64,000 nt of DNA from Conchiformibius kuhniae DSM 17694 (GTDB lineage: Bacteria > Pseudomonadota > Gammaproteobacteria > Burkholderiales > Neisseriaceae): positions 1 through 64,000 of the forward strand of contig NZ_AUAP01000003.1 in the NCBI RefSeq assembly GCF_000428785.1, given 5' to 3'. Below, in pieces: positions 1-8,775 of the stretch. The translations under genes and the position numbers were made by a program. Below the pieces are notes generated by a model. The model did not search any database. It was not told the origin of the DNA and worked only from the letters and a program-made list of their open reading frames with translations. The stretch's first letter is position 1. Each line of letters begins with the position of its first letter.

Positions 1-442
1 GCACTTCGCCGCTGATGCGGATGGCGGTTTGTCGGGATTCGGCAAGGTTGATGATGTTGTCTGCGGTAACGGGGTGCAGGGTGATGATGGGTTTGGGGGC
101 GGTCGGCGGCGGGGAAACGGTCGGGGGAGTCGGGGTGTTGCCGTTGGCGGGGGGGTGGTCAGCAGTGGGGTTTTTGTCGCTGCCGCTTTTGGCAAGGACG
201 GCGGCGGTGCCGATGAGTCCTGCTGCGCCCAAGCCCCACAGCAGGGGGCTGCCGCTTGTGGCGGCAGGGGCGGTGGTGTAGCTGCCGCCACTGTTTTGCA
301 GGGGGGCGGCTTCGGCGGGTTCTTCAACAGGGGGTTGGACGGCGCTGTCCGGACTGTTTTGTGCCGCCTGTTCGTCAAGGGCGGGGGCTTCGCCGGTAAT
401 GGGGTGCAGGACGTGTTCGGTTGCAGGGTGCTGCGGGTTCAT
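1..442 (-). CDS. Ig-like-repeat surface protein, N-terminus (partial)
   Basis: The gene runs leftwards off the window; 147 codons are visible. The start is the ATG at 442. The protein begins with a hydrophilic Pro/Ala/Glu-rich stretch. One hydrophobic segment follows at about residues 66-83 (LLWGLGAAGLIGTAAVL), then a Pro/Thr linker (about 91-112). The beginning of an Ig-like module comes next, with the ITLHPVTADNIINLAES pattern typical of bacterial adhesin repeats. There is no cleavable signal peptide, which fits BapA-like giant adhesins exported by a type I system. The family assignment is inferred from the first repeat only; the length and C-terminal secretion signal lie outside the window. 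Confidence 0.6.
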   Translation of the reverse strand, partial: MNPQHPATEHVLHPITGEAPALDEQAAQNSPDSAVQPPVEEPAEAAPLQNSGGSYTTAPAATSGSPLLWGLGAAGLIGTAAVLAKSGSDKNPTADHPPANGNTPTPPTVSPPPTAPKPIITLHPVTADNIINLAESRQTAIRISGEV

Positions 443-587
443 GATGCGCTCCTGATAGATGGGTTGATGCGCTCATTTTACACCAATTCGGGGGAAATTT
501 CTATTCGCGTCAAGGGGTAGGCTGAATCGAACCTGCCCGCAAACCGCGTTGCCCCTTGCGCCGCCGAAGCGCCCGTCATGCGCCGTT

Positions 588-1754
588 TTAACGCGCCTGC
601 GCCAGATTCCCCGTCAGCAGATACTCCACCGTTTCGCGCACCGACTTAATCGCCGTACCAAACGGCAACGGGTCTTTGCCACGGAAAAATAAACCCTTGT
701 CCACCTCGCCACGAAATGCCTCCGCCAATTTCAAATCAATGCAAAATTGCCCGATTTTGTCCAAACCGTCCCGCAAACCGCACACCGACAAGCAATTGAT
801 GCCCTGCGTACAACGGCGCGGGTCGGCTTTGGCATTCGCCTGCAATTTTTCCTCGCGCTTGATGTAGCTGGACAAAAACTTGGTTTTCACGCCGCGTGCA
901 GGCAGCCCCGCCACCGACATAAACTCGACAATCTGCTCTTTTTCCGCGCCCGCCAGCGTGTTTTTGAAATTGATGTGCGCGTCCCCTTCCTGCGTAACCG
1001 CAAACGCCGTGCCGATTTGCACCGCGCTTGCGCCCCAATCTTTCAGCGCGGTACTGATTTTTTGGAAATTCGCCATGCCGCCCGCCAAAATCAAAGGGAT
1101 TTTTTCGCTTTCCAAGCCCAAGTTTTTAAACACTTCCATCGTTTCGTCAATCACGCGCTTGAACTCAAATTTGGCATCGTTCACGCCCGCCACCGTCATC
1201 GCGCCCAAATGCCCTGCCGCGTGCGCGGGGTGCTCAATCACCACCGCATCGGGCAACACGCCTTTTTTCATCCAACGTTTCAACACGATGCCGATGCCGC
1301 GCGATTCCGACAAAATCGGAAACAGGGCAACGTCTTTGTTGCCGCCCGTCAGTTCCGGCAAATCAAGCGGCAGCCCCGCGCCCATCACAATCGCGTCCGC
1401 GCCCGATTCGCAGGCTTGGCGCACCAGATGCGGGTGGTCTTTCACCGCTTTCATCACGTTTACCGCAATCATGCCGCGCCCCTCGCTTTGGGCTTTGGCT
1501 TTTTGGATTTCGCGGTCAAGTGCGATTAAATTCAAGCGCGTGTATTTTTCTTCGCTGGGATTGACCTTGCTTTCGGCAAGCAAATCTTCGTGCAGGTGGC
1601 GCAAATCCACGCTGGCAATCGTGCCGATGCCGTTTTCCCGCGCCACCGCGCTGGACAGCCCCGATGCGGAAATGCCCACACCCATGCCGCCCTGCACAAT
1701 GGGAATCAATTCCTTGCCGCGAATGGTTAAAGGCTCGAAAGAATGCGAGAACAT
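588..1754 (-). CDS. nitronate monooxygenase (2-nitropropane dioxygenase family)
   Basis: A 388-residue FMN-dependent TIM-barrel enzyme of the family that oxidises alkyl nitronates; the true substrate in the cell is unknown. The N-terminal IVQGGMGVGIS segment (about 19-29) and the central LAGGMA and QIGTAF segments are phosphate/flavin-binding signatures of the family. The C-terminal part carries a Cys-rich stretch (CTQGINCLSVCG), seen in the longer bacterial subgroup. AAAGGAAAA precedes the ATG at 1754 at normal spacing. The gene is monocistronic, with 168 bp to the downstream end of hemA. Confidence 0.85.
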   Translation of the reverse strand: MFSHSFEPLTIRGKELIPIVQGGMGVGISASGLSSAVARENGIGTIASVDLRHLHEDLLAESKVNPSEEKYTRLNLIALDREIQKAKAQSEGRGMIAVNVMKAVKDHPHLVRQACESGADAIVMGAGLPLDLPELTGGNKDVALFPILSESRGIGIVLKRWMKKGVLPDAVVIEHPAHAAGHLGAMTVAGVNDAKFEFKRVIDETMEVFKNLGLESEKIPLILAGGMANFQKISTALKDWGASAVQIGTAFAVTQEGDAHINFKNTLAGAEKEQIVEFMSVAGLPARGVKTKFLSSYIKREEKLQANAKADPRRCTQGINCLSVCGLRDGLDKIGQFCIDLKLAEAFRGEVDKGLFFRGKDPLPFGTAIKSVRETVEYLLTGNLAQAR

Positions 1755-1922
1755 GTGTTTTCCTTTGAATGTTGTTTACGGTGTGTGTCGGGGCATTGTA
1801 CTCCTTTTTTTTGCAAGATGAAATCGGTACTCTATTCGATTTTCGGGCAAGGGCGCGGCAAAAACGCCGTTTCGGCAGGGAAACGGCGCGGGGTGCGGGG
1901 TTTTGGGGCAAGACGGCACGCC

Positions 1923-3194
1923 CTAAACGCGCTCGAGCGCGGCGGGGTGCGTTTGCGGCAAACTGTAAATCTGCGAAACCGCGTCCACCAGCATGCCCTC
2001 ATCGCCCAAGCCTTTGTTCAGCACGCGGGTGGGGGCGTGCAGCAGCTTGTTGGTCAATTGCACCGACAAACGCTCCAGCACTTCTTCGGGGCGCGCGCCC
2101 TTTGCCAACTGCTTGATGGCGTTGTTCAACACATGACGGCGGGCGCGTTCGCCTTCATCGCGCAGGGCGCAAATCAGGGGGACGCGCTGACGGCTTTTTT
2201 GCCATTGGATAAATTCGTCCACCTTTTGTGCCACCATTTGTTCGGCGGCGGCGGCGGCTTCGCGGCGGGCTTCTTTGCCGTTTTGCACCATCGAGACCAT
2301 GTCGTCCACCGTGTACAGATGCACGCCCGCCACTTCCGCACTTTGTGCTTCGATGTCGCGCGGCACTGCCAAATCCAACAGAAACATCGGCTTGCCGCCG
2401 CGCAATGCCATGGCGCTTTCCACCATGCCCTTGCCGACAATCGGCAGGGGTGCGGCGGTGGACGACACCACCACATCGTATTCGTACAGCAGGTGCGGCA
2501 AATCGCCGAGCAAGCAGGGCGCGGCACCGCCCGTCAAACGGTCGCACAAGGCTTGCGCCCGCGCCAGCGTGCGGTTGGCAACGGTGATTTTGGCGGGGGA
2601 AGCGGCAGCGAAATAAGTGGCGACCAATTCAATCATTTCGCCTGCGCCAATCAGCAACACATTGACTTGGTTCAGATTGCCGAAAAGCCGTTGTGCCATT
2701 TTCAGCCCCGCCGATGCCATCGATACGGTGTTGTCGCCCACACAGGTACGGCTGCGGACTTCTTTGGCGGCGGAAAAGGTTTTTTGAAACAGTGCATTGA
2801 GCCATGTGCCGATGCTGTCTTGCTGACGGGCGGCGCGCACCGCGTCTTTCATCTGACCGAGAATCTGCGGCTCGCCCAATACCATGCTGTCCAGCCCGCA
2901 GGCAACGCGGCAGGCGTGGCGCACGGTGTCGCTGCAGCCGTAGCTGTACAGATAGGGACGGATTTCCGCCACGCTCAAACGGTGGTAGTCTGCCCACCAA
3001 CGGATAATTTGTTCGGCTTCGCCCACGCAATACAGCTCGGTGCGGTTGCAGGTGGACAAAATCACCGCTTCGGCGGCGGCGTTGGCGTTTAAATCGCGCA
3101 GGGCTTCGGGCAAGGTGGCGGCGGTAAACGCCAATTGCTCGCGGATGGCAAGCGGGGCGGTTTGGTGGTTCAGCCCGACAGTGGTCATCTTCAT
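1923..3194 (-). CDS. hemA: glutamyl-tRNA reductase
   Basis: A 423-residue enzyme catalysing the first committed step of tetrapyrrole synthesis: NADPH-dependent reduction of glutamyl-tRNA to glutamate-1-semialdehyde. The catalytic-domain signature ILSTCNRTELY carries the active-site Cys. The NADP-binding region is GAGEMIELVATYF, and a helical dimerisation domain forms the C-terminus. I place the start at the ATG at 3194 (MKMTTVGLNHQT) because it aligns with Neisseria HemA. An upstream in-frame TTG at 3215 would add seven residues and is less likely. A TATAAT box on this strand (3239-3234) lies about 40 nt ahead. Confidence 0.95.
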   Translation of the reverse strand: MKMTTVGLNHQTAPLAIREQLAFTAATLPEALRDLNANAAAEAVILSTCNRTELYCVGEAEQIIRWWADYHRLSVAEIRPYLYSYGCSDTVRHACRVACGLDSMVLGEPQILGQMKDAVRAARQQDSIGTWLNALFQKTFSAAKEVRSRTCVGDNTVSMASAGLKMAQRLFGNLNQVNVLLIGAGEMIELVATYFAAASPAKITVANRTLARAQALCDRLTGGAAPCLLGDLPHLLYEYDVVVSSTAAPLPIVGKGMVESAMALRGGKPMFLLDLAVPRDIEAQSAEVAGVHLYTVDDMVSMVQNGKEARREAAAAAEQMVAQKVDEFIQWQKSRQRVPLICALRDEGERARRHVLNNAIKQLAKGARPEEVLERLSVQLTNKLLHAPTRVLNKGLGDEGMLVDAVSQIYSLPQTHPAALERV

Positions 3195-3337
3195 GATAAT
3201 GGTTTGTATTTGCAATTATTTTTTCATGCGGCGATTATAGCAAAAAAAACCGTTGGCAAACAATCCCGTTTGTTTTTGGCTATGGTGCGGGCAAAAACGG
3301 GTTACAATCGGCACAACAGCGTTCAGGAAACCCCGAG

Positions 3338-4720
3338 ATGGCAAAAGCCCCGAAAACCGTTTACCAATGCACAGAATGCGGCGGCAACGCCCCCAAATGG
3401 CAAGGCAAATGCCCGCATTGCGGCGAATGGAACACCTTGCAGGAAAGCCTCGCCGCGCCCGAACCGAAAAACCCGCGCTTCCAATCGTGGGCGGCGGAAA
3501 CCGCGCAGGTGCAGCCTTTGGCGCAGGTGAGCGCGGCGGAAGTGCCGCGCCAGCCCACCGGCATCGGCGAGCTCGACCGCGTACTCGGCGGCGGTTTGGT
3601 GGACGGCGCGGTGATTTTGCTCGGCGGCGACCCCGGCATCGGCAAATCCACCCTGCTTTTGCAAACTTTGGCATCGGCGGCGGCGCGGCGCAAAGTGCTG
3701 TATGTGTCGGGCGAGGAATCGGCGCAACAAGTTGCTTTGCGGGCGCAACGTTTGGGCGTGCGGGCGCAGGGCGTGGATTTGTTGGCGGAAATCCGTTTGG
3801 AAGCGGTTCAGGCAGCCTTGAAACAACACCGTCCCGAAATCGTCGTCATCGATTCCATTCAAACCGTGTATTCCGATTTAATCACTTCCGCGCCCGGCTC
3901 GGTGTCGCAAGTGCGCGAGTGCGCCGCGCAGCTCACCCGCACCGCCAAACAAATGGGCATCGCCGTGATTTTGGTCGGACACGTTACCAAAGACGGTGCG
4001 ATTGCCGGCCCGCGCGTGTTGGAACACATGGTGGACACCGTTTTGTATTTTGAAGGCGACCAACACTCCAACCACCGCATGATACGCGCCATCAAAAACC
4101 GTTTCGGCGCCGCCAACGAATTGGGCGTGTTCGCCATGACCGAACAAGGCTTGAAAGGCGTGTCCAATCCGTCCGCGATTTTTTTGGCGAGTTACCGCGA
4201 CGACGTTTCCGGCTCGTGCGTGTTGGTTACGCAGGAAGGCACGCGCCCGCTTTTGGTGGAAATTCAGGCATTGGTGGACGATGCGCACGGTTTCACGCCG
4301 AAACGGCTCACGGTGGGCTTGGAACAAAACCGTTTGGCGATGCTGCTGGCGGTGCTGAACCGTCATGCGGGAATTGCCTGTTTTGACCGCGACGTATTTT
4401 TAAACGCGGTGGGCGGCGTGAAAATCGGCGAACCGGCGGCGGATTTGGCGGTGATTTTGGCGATGCTGTCCAGCTACCGCGACCAACCCTTGCCGCAAAA
4501 AATGGTGGCGTTCGGCGAAGTGGGCTTGGGCGGCGAAATCCGTCCCGTGCCGCGCGGACAGGAACGCCTGAAAGAAGCGGAAAAACTGGGCTTCAAACGC
4601 GCCATCGTGCCGAAAGCCAATCTGCCGCGCCAAGCGGCGGAGTTTCCAAATTTGAAACTGCACGGGGTAACGAGTTTGGCGGAAGCGGTGGACTTGTGCC
4701 GCAACGGAGATGAGGAATGA
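3338..4720 (+). CDS. radA: DNA repair protein RadA
   Basis: A 460-residue RecA-like ATPase that helps branch migration and recombination-intermediate processing; it probably also matters for natural transformation here. Domains in order: N-terminal zinc finger (CTECGG...CPHCGEW, residues 11-31), Walker A GGDPGIGKST at about 95-104, the RadA-specific KNRFG motif at about 252, and a C-terminal Lon-protease-like domain. The length is normal. The stop overlaps the start of the next small gene by ATGA, so the two are translationally coupled. Confidence 0.95.
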   Translation: MAKAPKTVYQCTECGGNAPKWQGKCPHCGEWNTLQESLAAPEPKNPRFQSWAAETAQVQPLAQVSAAEVPRQPTGIGELDRVLGGGLVDGAVILLGGDPGIGKSTLLLQTLASAAARRKVLYVSGEESAQQVALRAQRLGVRAQGVDLLAEIRLEAVQAALKQHRPEIVVIDSIQTVYSDLITSAPGSVSQVRECAAQLTRTAKQMGIAVILVGHVTKDGAIAGPRVLEHMVDTVLYFEGDQHSNHRMIRAIKNRFGAANELGVFAMTEQGLKGVSNPSAIFLASYRDDVSGSCVLVTQEGTRPLLVEIQALVDDAHGFTPKRLTVGLEQNRLAMLLAVLNRHAGIACFDRDVFLNAVGGVKIGEPAADLAVILAMLSSYRDQPLPQKMVAFGEVGLGGEIRPVPRGQERLKEAEKLGFKRAIVPKANLPRQAAEFPNLKLHGVTSLAEAVDLCRNGDEE

Positions 4721-4998
4721 CATGGAAAGAACGGCAGATGCGGGCGCGGATTGCCGCGCTGGTACGGCAGCACGCCGAACATGATGATGCGGATTCGGCA
4801 CATGATTTGTCCTTGCCCGAATTGGCGCGGAAAACCGAAGCCGCCACCTTGAGCGCGGACGAAGCGGCGTATCTGATTGAAACGGTGGTGTCGGAGGCAT
4901 TGGATTTTGACGAACACGGCGAGCCTGTCGGCGAAACGCTGTTTTGGGAGGCGGCGATGGATTTTTTGTTGGACAAGCATGTTTGGCAGGCTGCCTGA
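4717..4998 (+). CDS. small conserved acidic protein, unknown function
   Basis: A 93-residue soluble protein (MTWKERQMRARIAAL...) rich in Glu, Asp and Ala, with no cysteine pair, signal peptide or membrane segment. I do not recognise a domain. It starts inside the radA stop (ATGA overlap), which strongly supports translation and co-regulation with radA. The TGA stop lies inside a DNA uptake sequence (AGGCTGCCTGAA, 4989-5000). The role is unknown. Confidence 0.65.
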   Translation: MTWKERQMRARIAALVRQHAEHDDADSAHDLSLPELARKTEAATLSADEAAYLIETVVSEALDFDEHGEPVGETLFWEAAMDFLLDKHVWQAA

Positions 4999-5439
4999 AC
5001 GCGCGAAAACCGTTCCCGCCGTCATTCCCGCGTAGGCGGGAATCCCAGTTTTTTAAAGCCAATATTTTTGAAATGGTGAATTGGATTCCCGCATTCGCGG
5101 GAATGACGGCGTGTTTTTTGCGGCAGGGTATAGGTTGGGTTGAAGCGCAGCGCAAACCCAACAAAATCCATAAATTTTCAGAAAAACGTTGAATTTGCAA
5201 TTCGTTTTAACCAAGCCTATACTTGCTTGTGCCGCGATAGAGAAAACGCATAACACAGCAAATACAGCGCAAAACCGTTTTGGGAAACAAGCAAAAGCAG
5301 GTTCAAAACATTTGCATAACAAAACAGTTTCTGTTCGCCATAACCAATATATCTAATCAAAATAATGGATTATTATTGACAATAAACACAGCCCCTTGAA
5401 AATCGATACTTCCCAAAAAAATGAAAGGTATGATAAACA
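4999..5439. repeat. intergenic repeats: dRS3 pair and 105-bp repeat copy 1
   Basis: This gene-free stretch holds two inverted dRS3 sequences (5024-5043 and 5085-5104, ATTCCC-N8-GGGAAT) around a 40-bp AT-rich spacer, a NIME-like unit. A repeat at about 5126-5230 follows, beginning TAGGTTGGGTTGAAGCGCAG and running into AAATCCATAAATTTTC. A second copy of that repeat lies at about 6087-6194, so the alaX gene sits between direct repeats. The remaining 200 bp are AT-rich and probably hold the alaX promoter; no good consensus box was found. Confidence 0.8.
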
Positions 5440-6063
5440 ATGAGAAATTTGCTGTTACTGGATAGTGGTGCGTGTGAACACCAAGCACAGGTAATTTCAT
5501 GCATTCCAGAACAATCAGGATTTGCGGTGGTATGTGATGAAACCATTTTTCACCCACAAGGCGGCGGTCAGCCTGCCGATAACGGTACAATTAACGGCAT
5601 TGCCGTCATGGGCGTGAAAAAACAAAACGGTACCATCGTACATTTCTTACCCGAAGCCATACCGATGGGCATCGTAACAATGCGTGTGGACAGGCAAATT
5701 CGTTACCGTCATTCGCGGCTGCATTCGGCGGGGCATCTGATTGGTCATGTGCTGGAAACGGCAGGACGTTTGAAAGCAATTAAAGCCCACCATTGGCCTG
5801 ATGAAGCCAAAGTAACGTTTGACAACCCCGATGGTATTTCCGTTACTGCCGATGCGGTGCAAACATGGTTTGATGAAGCGGTGGCACGGCAGTTGCCGCG
5901 CCATGTGGCGTATCGGGGCGATGTCAGGCTGATTGGTTTCGGAACGGATTGGGCGTATCCTTGCGGCGGAACGCATGTGGCGCATACGGGGGAATTGGCG
6001 GGCGTACGCATCGAAGCGGTTTCTGTGAGAAAAGGACAACTGTCGGTGCGTTATCACGATTGA
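5440..6063 (+). CDS. AlaX-type alanyl-tRNA editing protein
   Basis: A 207-residue stand-alone homologue of the alanyl-tRNA synthetase editing domain, expected to hydrolyse Ser- or Gly-mischarged tRNA-Ala. The zinc site is complete: HxxxH at residues 95-99 (HSAGH) and CxxxH at 175-179 (CGGTH). A glycine-rich FHPQGGGQPADNG loop sits at 37-49. AAAGG stands about 11 nt before the ATG, a little far. Base composition is lower in GC than the neighbours and the gene is bracketed by two copies of a 105-bp repeat, which may reflect acquisition as a cassette. Confidence 0.85.
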   Translation: MRNLLLLDSGACEHQAQVISCIPEQSGFAVVCDETIFHPQGGGQPADNGTINGIAVMGVKKQNGTIVHFLPEAIPMGIVTMRVDRQIRYRHSRLHSAGHLIGHVLETAGRLKAIKAHHWPDEAKVTFDNPDGISVTADAVQTWFDEAVARQLPRHVAYRGDVRLIGFGTDWAYPCGGTHVAHTGELAGVRIEAVSVRKGQLSVRYHD

Positions 6064-6454
6064 TTTTTTTACTATTTACTTATTAGGTAGGGTTTAGGTT
6101 GGGTTGGGGCGCAGCGCAAACCCAACAAAATCCATAAATTTTCGGAAAAACATTGGGTTTTCACTTCGTTTCAACCCAAGCTGCGCTTGCTCATCATTCT
6201 TACATTAGAAAATTTTAATTGATGGCACGCCCTAAACCTGTCCGAATCAGGGCAAGGCATGGGGCTTTGCTTTATGTGCAGCCCTGTGCGTTGGAACATC
6301 GTTTTTTTTCGTTCCGAAATTGTAAGCATTTTATTGGATTGCAGCCCGAGCAGGGCAAAGCCGCAATCCCGATGGTTTGGGGGGTGTCATTGACCGGAAA
6401 AAACACGGCACGGTGGTTGCCGCGCAGTGGTTTTTCGGTCAGTTGATGCGGTTT
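6064..6454. repeat. intergenic region with 105-bp repeat copy 2 and element end
   Basis: No gene is supported here. The second copy of the GGTTGGGTT...AAATCCATAAATTTTC repeat occupies about 6087-6194. It is followed by the right end of a TA-type element (TTGATGGCACGCCCTA, 6221-6236). A degenerate piece at 6379-6414 (GTGTCATTGACCGG, then AAACACGGCAC) resembles the stretch at 8490-8520. The 75-codon reading frame within this region has no family resemblance and no ribosome-binding site. Confidence 0.6.
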
Positions 6455-6841
6455 TTAATGGTCGGCAGCGTGCCAAGGCTTTTCCGCGCCCGTGTGGAAA
6501 GACGGTTTTTCGCCGCCCCACAGGGCTTCGATGTTGTAATAGTCGCGCACGGCGGGCAGCATGACGTGCACGACCAAGTCGCCCGCATCGACCAGCGCCC
6601 ATTCGCCGCTTTCTTGTCCTTCGCTGCCTTGCACGGTAAAGCCCGCTTCTTTCAAATCCACTGCCACGCTGTTTGCCAATGCTTTGACTTGGCGGGTGCT
6701 GTCGCCGCTTGCGATAATCATGCGGGCAAACAAGGGGGTTTTTTCGGTGGTGTCCAATACGGTGATGTTTTTGGCTTTGACGTCTTCTAGGGCTTTGACG
6801 GCGGTGTCGGTCATTTTTTGCCAGAGTTCTTGTTCGGTCAT
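6455..6841 (-). CDS. rsfS: ribosomal silencing factor RsfS
   Basis: A 128-residue RsfS/YbeB/Iojap protein that binds L14 of the 50S subunit and blocks subunit joining in poor growth conditions. The core shows the family pattern ITVLDTTEKTPLFARM...ASGDSTRQVKALA and the C-terminal GEWALVDAGDLVVHVM. I chose the ATG at 6841 because AGGAAA precedes it; an upstream TTG would add eight residues. It is the last gene of a probable GNAT - fmt - rsfS transcript. Confidence 0.93.
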   Translation of the reverse strand: MTEQELWQKMTDTAVKALEDVKAKNITVLDTTEKTPLFARMIIASGDSTRQVKALANSVAVDLKEAGFTVQGSEGQESGEWALVDAGDLVVHVMLPAVRDYYNIEALWGGEKPSFHTGAEKPWHAADH

Positions 6842-6893
6842 GGGCGGGGTTTCCTGAAAAATCAAATCGGGGGATTATACCGTGTTTCGGTGT

Positions 6894-7835
6894 TTATGCG
6901 CCCAACACTTCGCCCGCCGCCGCGCCGCGACCCGCCGCAAAGGCTGCTGCGCTCATGCGTTTGCCGCCGGCGGGCTGGAGTTCGCCGATGCGCACCGCGC
7001 CCGTGCCGCACGCCACGATGATGCCGTCCGCGTCCGCCGCCAAAATTTCGCCCGCCGCGCCCGTGCCTTGCACGGTTTGCGCCTGCCAGATTTTCAGGGT
7101 TTTGCCGCGATGGGTCGTCCACGCGGCGGGCACGGGATTAAAGGCGCGGATTTTGCGGACGATGGTGTCGGCGGGCTGCGACCAATCCAATCGCGCTTCG
7201 TCTTTGCTCAGTTTGGCGGCGTAGCTAATGCCTTGTTCGGGCTGGGGAACGGCGTTCAGGCTGCCCGTGTCGCGCAGTCGGCGCAAATCGTCTGTGATGG
7301 CGCGTGCGCCCAAACGCATCAGGGCATCGTGCAAATCGGCGGCGGTGTCGCGCTTGCCGATGGGGTGGCGGTGGGTGGTGACCACCGCTCCGGTGTCCAA
7401 ACCCGCGTCCATCTGCATGATGCACACGCCGCTTTCGGCATCGCCCGCTTCAATGGCGCGTTGAATGGGGGCGGCACCGCGCCAGCGCGGCAGCAGTGAA
7501 GCGTGAATGTTCAGGCAGCCGTGCTCGGGCGCGTCCAACACCGCTTGCGGCAAAATCAGCCCGTAAGCGGCCACCACCATCACATCAATCTTTAATTCTT
7601 TCAACAGATTGGGGATTTCATCGCTGCCGCGCAAACTTGCGGGCTGTTCCACGCGCAAACCCAATGCCCGCGCCGCTTGCTTCACGGGCGGGGGTTGCAG
7701 GTTCATGCCGCGCCCTTTGGGGCGGTCGGGCTGGGTCAGCACCAAAGGCACGGCAAATTCGGTGGCGATTTCGCGCAGGGCGGCGGCGGCAAATTCGGGC
7801 GTGCCGGCAAAGGCGACTTTGAGGTTTTGGTTCAT
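6894..7835 (-). CDS. fmt: methionyl-tRNA formyltransferase
   Basis: A 313-residue enzyme formylating initiator Met-tRNA with 10-formyl-tetrahydrofolate. The N-terminal Rossmann domain starts VAFAGTPEFAA. The catalytic region contains LNIHASLLPRWRGAAPI (Asn, His and the SLLPRWRG signature, about 108-124), and a C-terminal OB-like domain follows. AAGGAAAACC precedes the ATG. It lies 12 bp after the GNAT gene and 52 bp before rsfS on the same strand. Confidence 0.95.
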   Translation of the reverse strand: MNQNLKVAFAGTPEFAAAALREIATEFAVPLVLTQPDRPKGRGMNLQPPPVKQAARALGLRVEQPASLRGSDEIPNLLKELKIDVMVVAAYGLILPQAVLDAPEHGCLNIHASLLPRWRGAAPIQRAIEAGDAESGVCIMQMDAGLDTGAVVTTHRHPIGKRDTAADLHDALMRLGARAITDDLRRLRDTGSLNAVPQPEQGISYAAKLSKDEARLDWSQPADTIVRKIRAFNPVPAAWTTHRGKTLKIWQAQTVQGTGAAGEILAADADGIIVACGTGAVRIGELQPAGGKRMSAAAFAAGRGAAAGEVLGA

Positions 7836-7847
7836 GGTTTTCCTTAA

Positions 7848-8426
7848 TCAATCATTAATAGTGTGGGTGTTGTACAAAGCCCGCGTCCGTGCGCTGACGG
7901 TGGTGCGCCGGTAAATATTTTGCGCGTAGGTTCCGCCGTTGATGGTTTCCGTGCCGTGCAATTCAATCCGTTGGAAACCGCAATGTTGCGCCAGCGCGTT
8001 GCTGGCGGCGTTGTGGACGGCGCAACGCAGTTCGCAATGGGGCAAATCGTCCGCCACCGCGTGCAGCAGCGCGTCCAATGCGCGGCTGACGATGCCGCGC
8101 CGGTGCAGCGCGGGCGAGAGCCAGTAGCCCGCCGCCGTGCCGCGTCCGCGCCAATCGATTTCGTTAAACGACAGCGTGCCGGCCGCTTCGCCCTGCCAAA
8201 GGATGGTCCACACTTTCGCTTCGCCGCGTTCGGCTTGGGCGCGGGCGCGGGCGATAAAGGCGGCGGTTTCGGCTTCGCTTTCGGTATGGCGCACCCAGTC
8301 CAGATAGGGCGAGAGTGCGGCGCGGTGGCGGTGGATGTGGGCGAACAGCGCGGGCGCGTGTTCGGGGGCGATGGCGTGCAGCGAAAGTTCCTTATCAAGG
8401 AGAATGTGGTCGGGCAGGGCAATCAT
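7848..8426 (-). CDS. GNAT N-acetyltransferase, RimL-like
   Basis: A 192-residue acetyl-CoA-dependent acetyltransferase resembling RimJ/RimL enzymes that acetylate ribosomal-protein N-termini; the substrate here is not certain. Visible features are AGYWLSPALHRRGIVSRAL (the acetyl-CoA loop, with the Q/RxxGxG-type turn as HRRGIV) and a following ELRCAVHNAASNALA strand-helix, as in the RimL group. No clear Shine-Dalgarno precedes the ATG at 8426. It is the first gene of the GNAT - fmt - rsfS run. Confidence 0.8.
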   Translation of the reverse strand: MIALPDHILLDKELSLHAIAPEHAPALFAHIHRHRAALSPYLDWVRHTESEAETAAFIARARAQAERGEAKVWTILWQGEAAGTLSFNEIDWRGRGTAAGYWLSPALHRRGIVSRALDALLHAVADDLPHCELRCAVHNAASNALAQHCGFQRIELHGTETINGGTYAQNIYRRTTVSARTRALYNTHTIND

Positions 8427-8775
8427 GGTAGCAGGCTCGGACGGTGTTGTTTCCGTTCAACGGTTGGTTGTGGTGGGATTGGGGGGCATTATTTGACCGA
8501 AAAAACACGGCACCGTCATTCCCGCGCATCATCGTGCGGTGGATTTCCGCGTGCGCGGGAATGACGGTATTTTTTATATTGCACCGGTTTTCAGTATCAA
8601 CAGGGATTGTGCAACCTTATCTGCGCCATTATATCGTTGATGGCAGGTGTTTCCCATACGGCATCGGGGGGATGTCGTTTGGCGCATGGCAATGTAAGCG
8701 ATTTTCATTTCCCGAATATTGGCTTTTAATGTTAAAATTTCCGCACGATTTGTTATTTTTTGTATGGAGGCTGTG
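8427..8775. repeat. intergenic region with degenerate dRS3 element
   Basis: There is no gene. A short NIME-like unit (about 8517-8567) has one intact arm ATTCCCGCGCATC and an inverted GCGCGGGAAT arm separated by only 20 bp. Upstream, ATTTGACCG and AAACACGGCACC resemble sequence at 6385-6414 and, partly, the left arm of the element at 59951. The last 60 bp are AT-rich and carry the probable promoter and GGAGG (8766-8770) for the following membrane protein. Confidence 0.55.

Noticed and set aside
29..520. Plus-strand 163-codon frame at the left edge
   Set aside because: Gly-rich and low in complexity; it is the complement of the Ig-like protein gene, whose minus-strand translation has a clear domain pattern.
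1743..3092. 449-codon plus-strand frame opposite hemA
   Set aside because: His/Gln/Arg-rich translation typical of antisense frames in GC-rich DNA; the minus strand encodes a clear HemA.
6219..6446. 75-codon plus-strand frame after alaX
   Set aside because: It begins inside a repeat-element end and has no ribosome-binding site or recognisable pattern.
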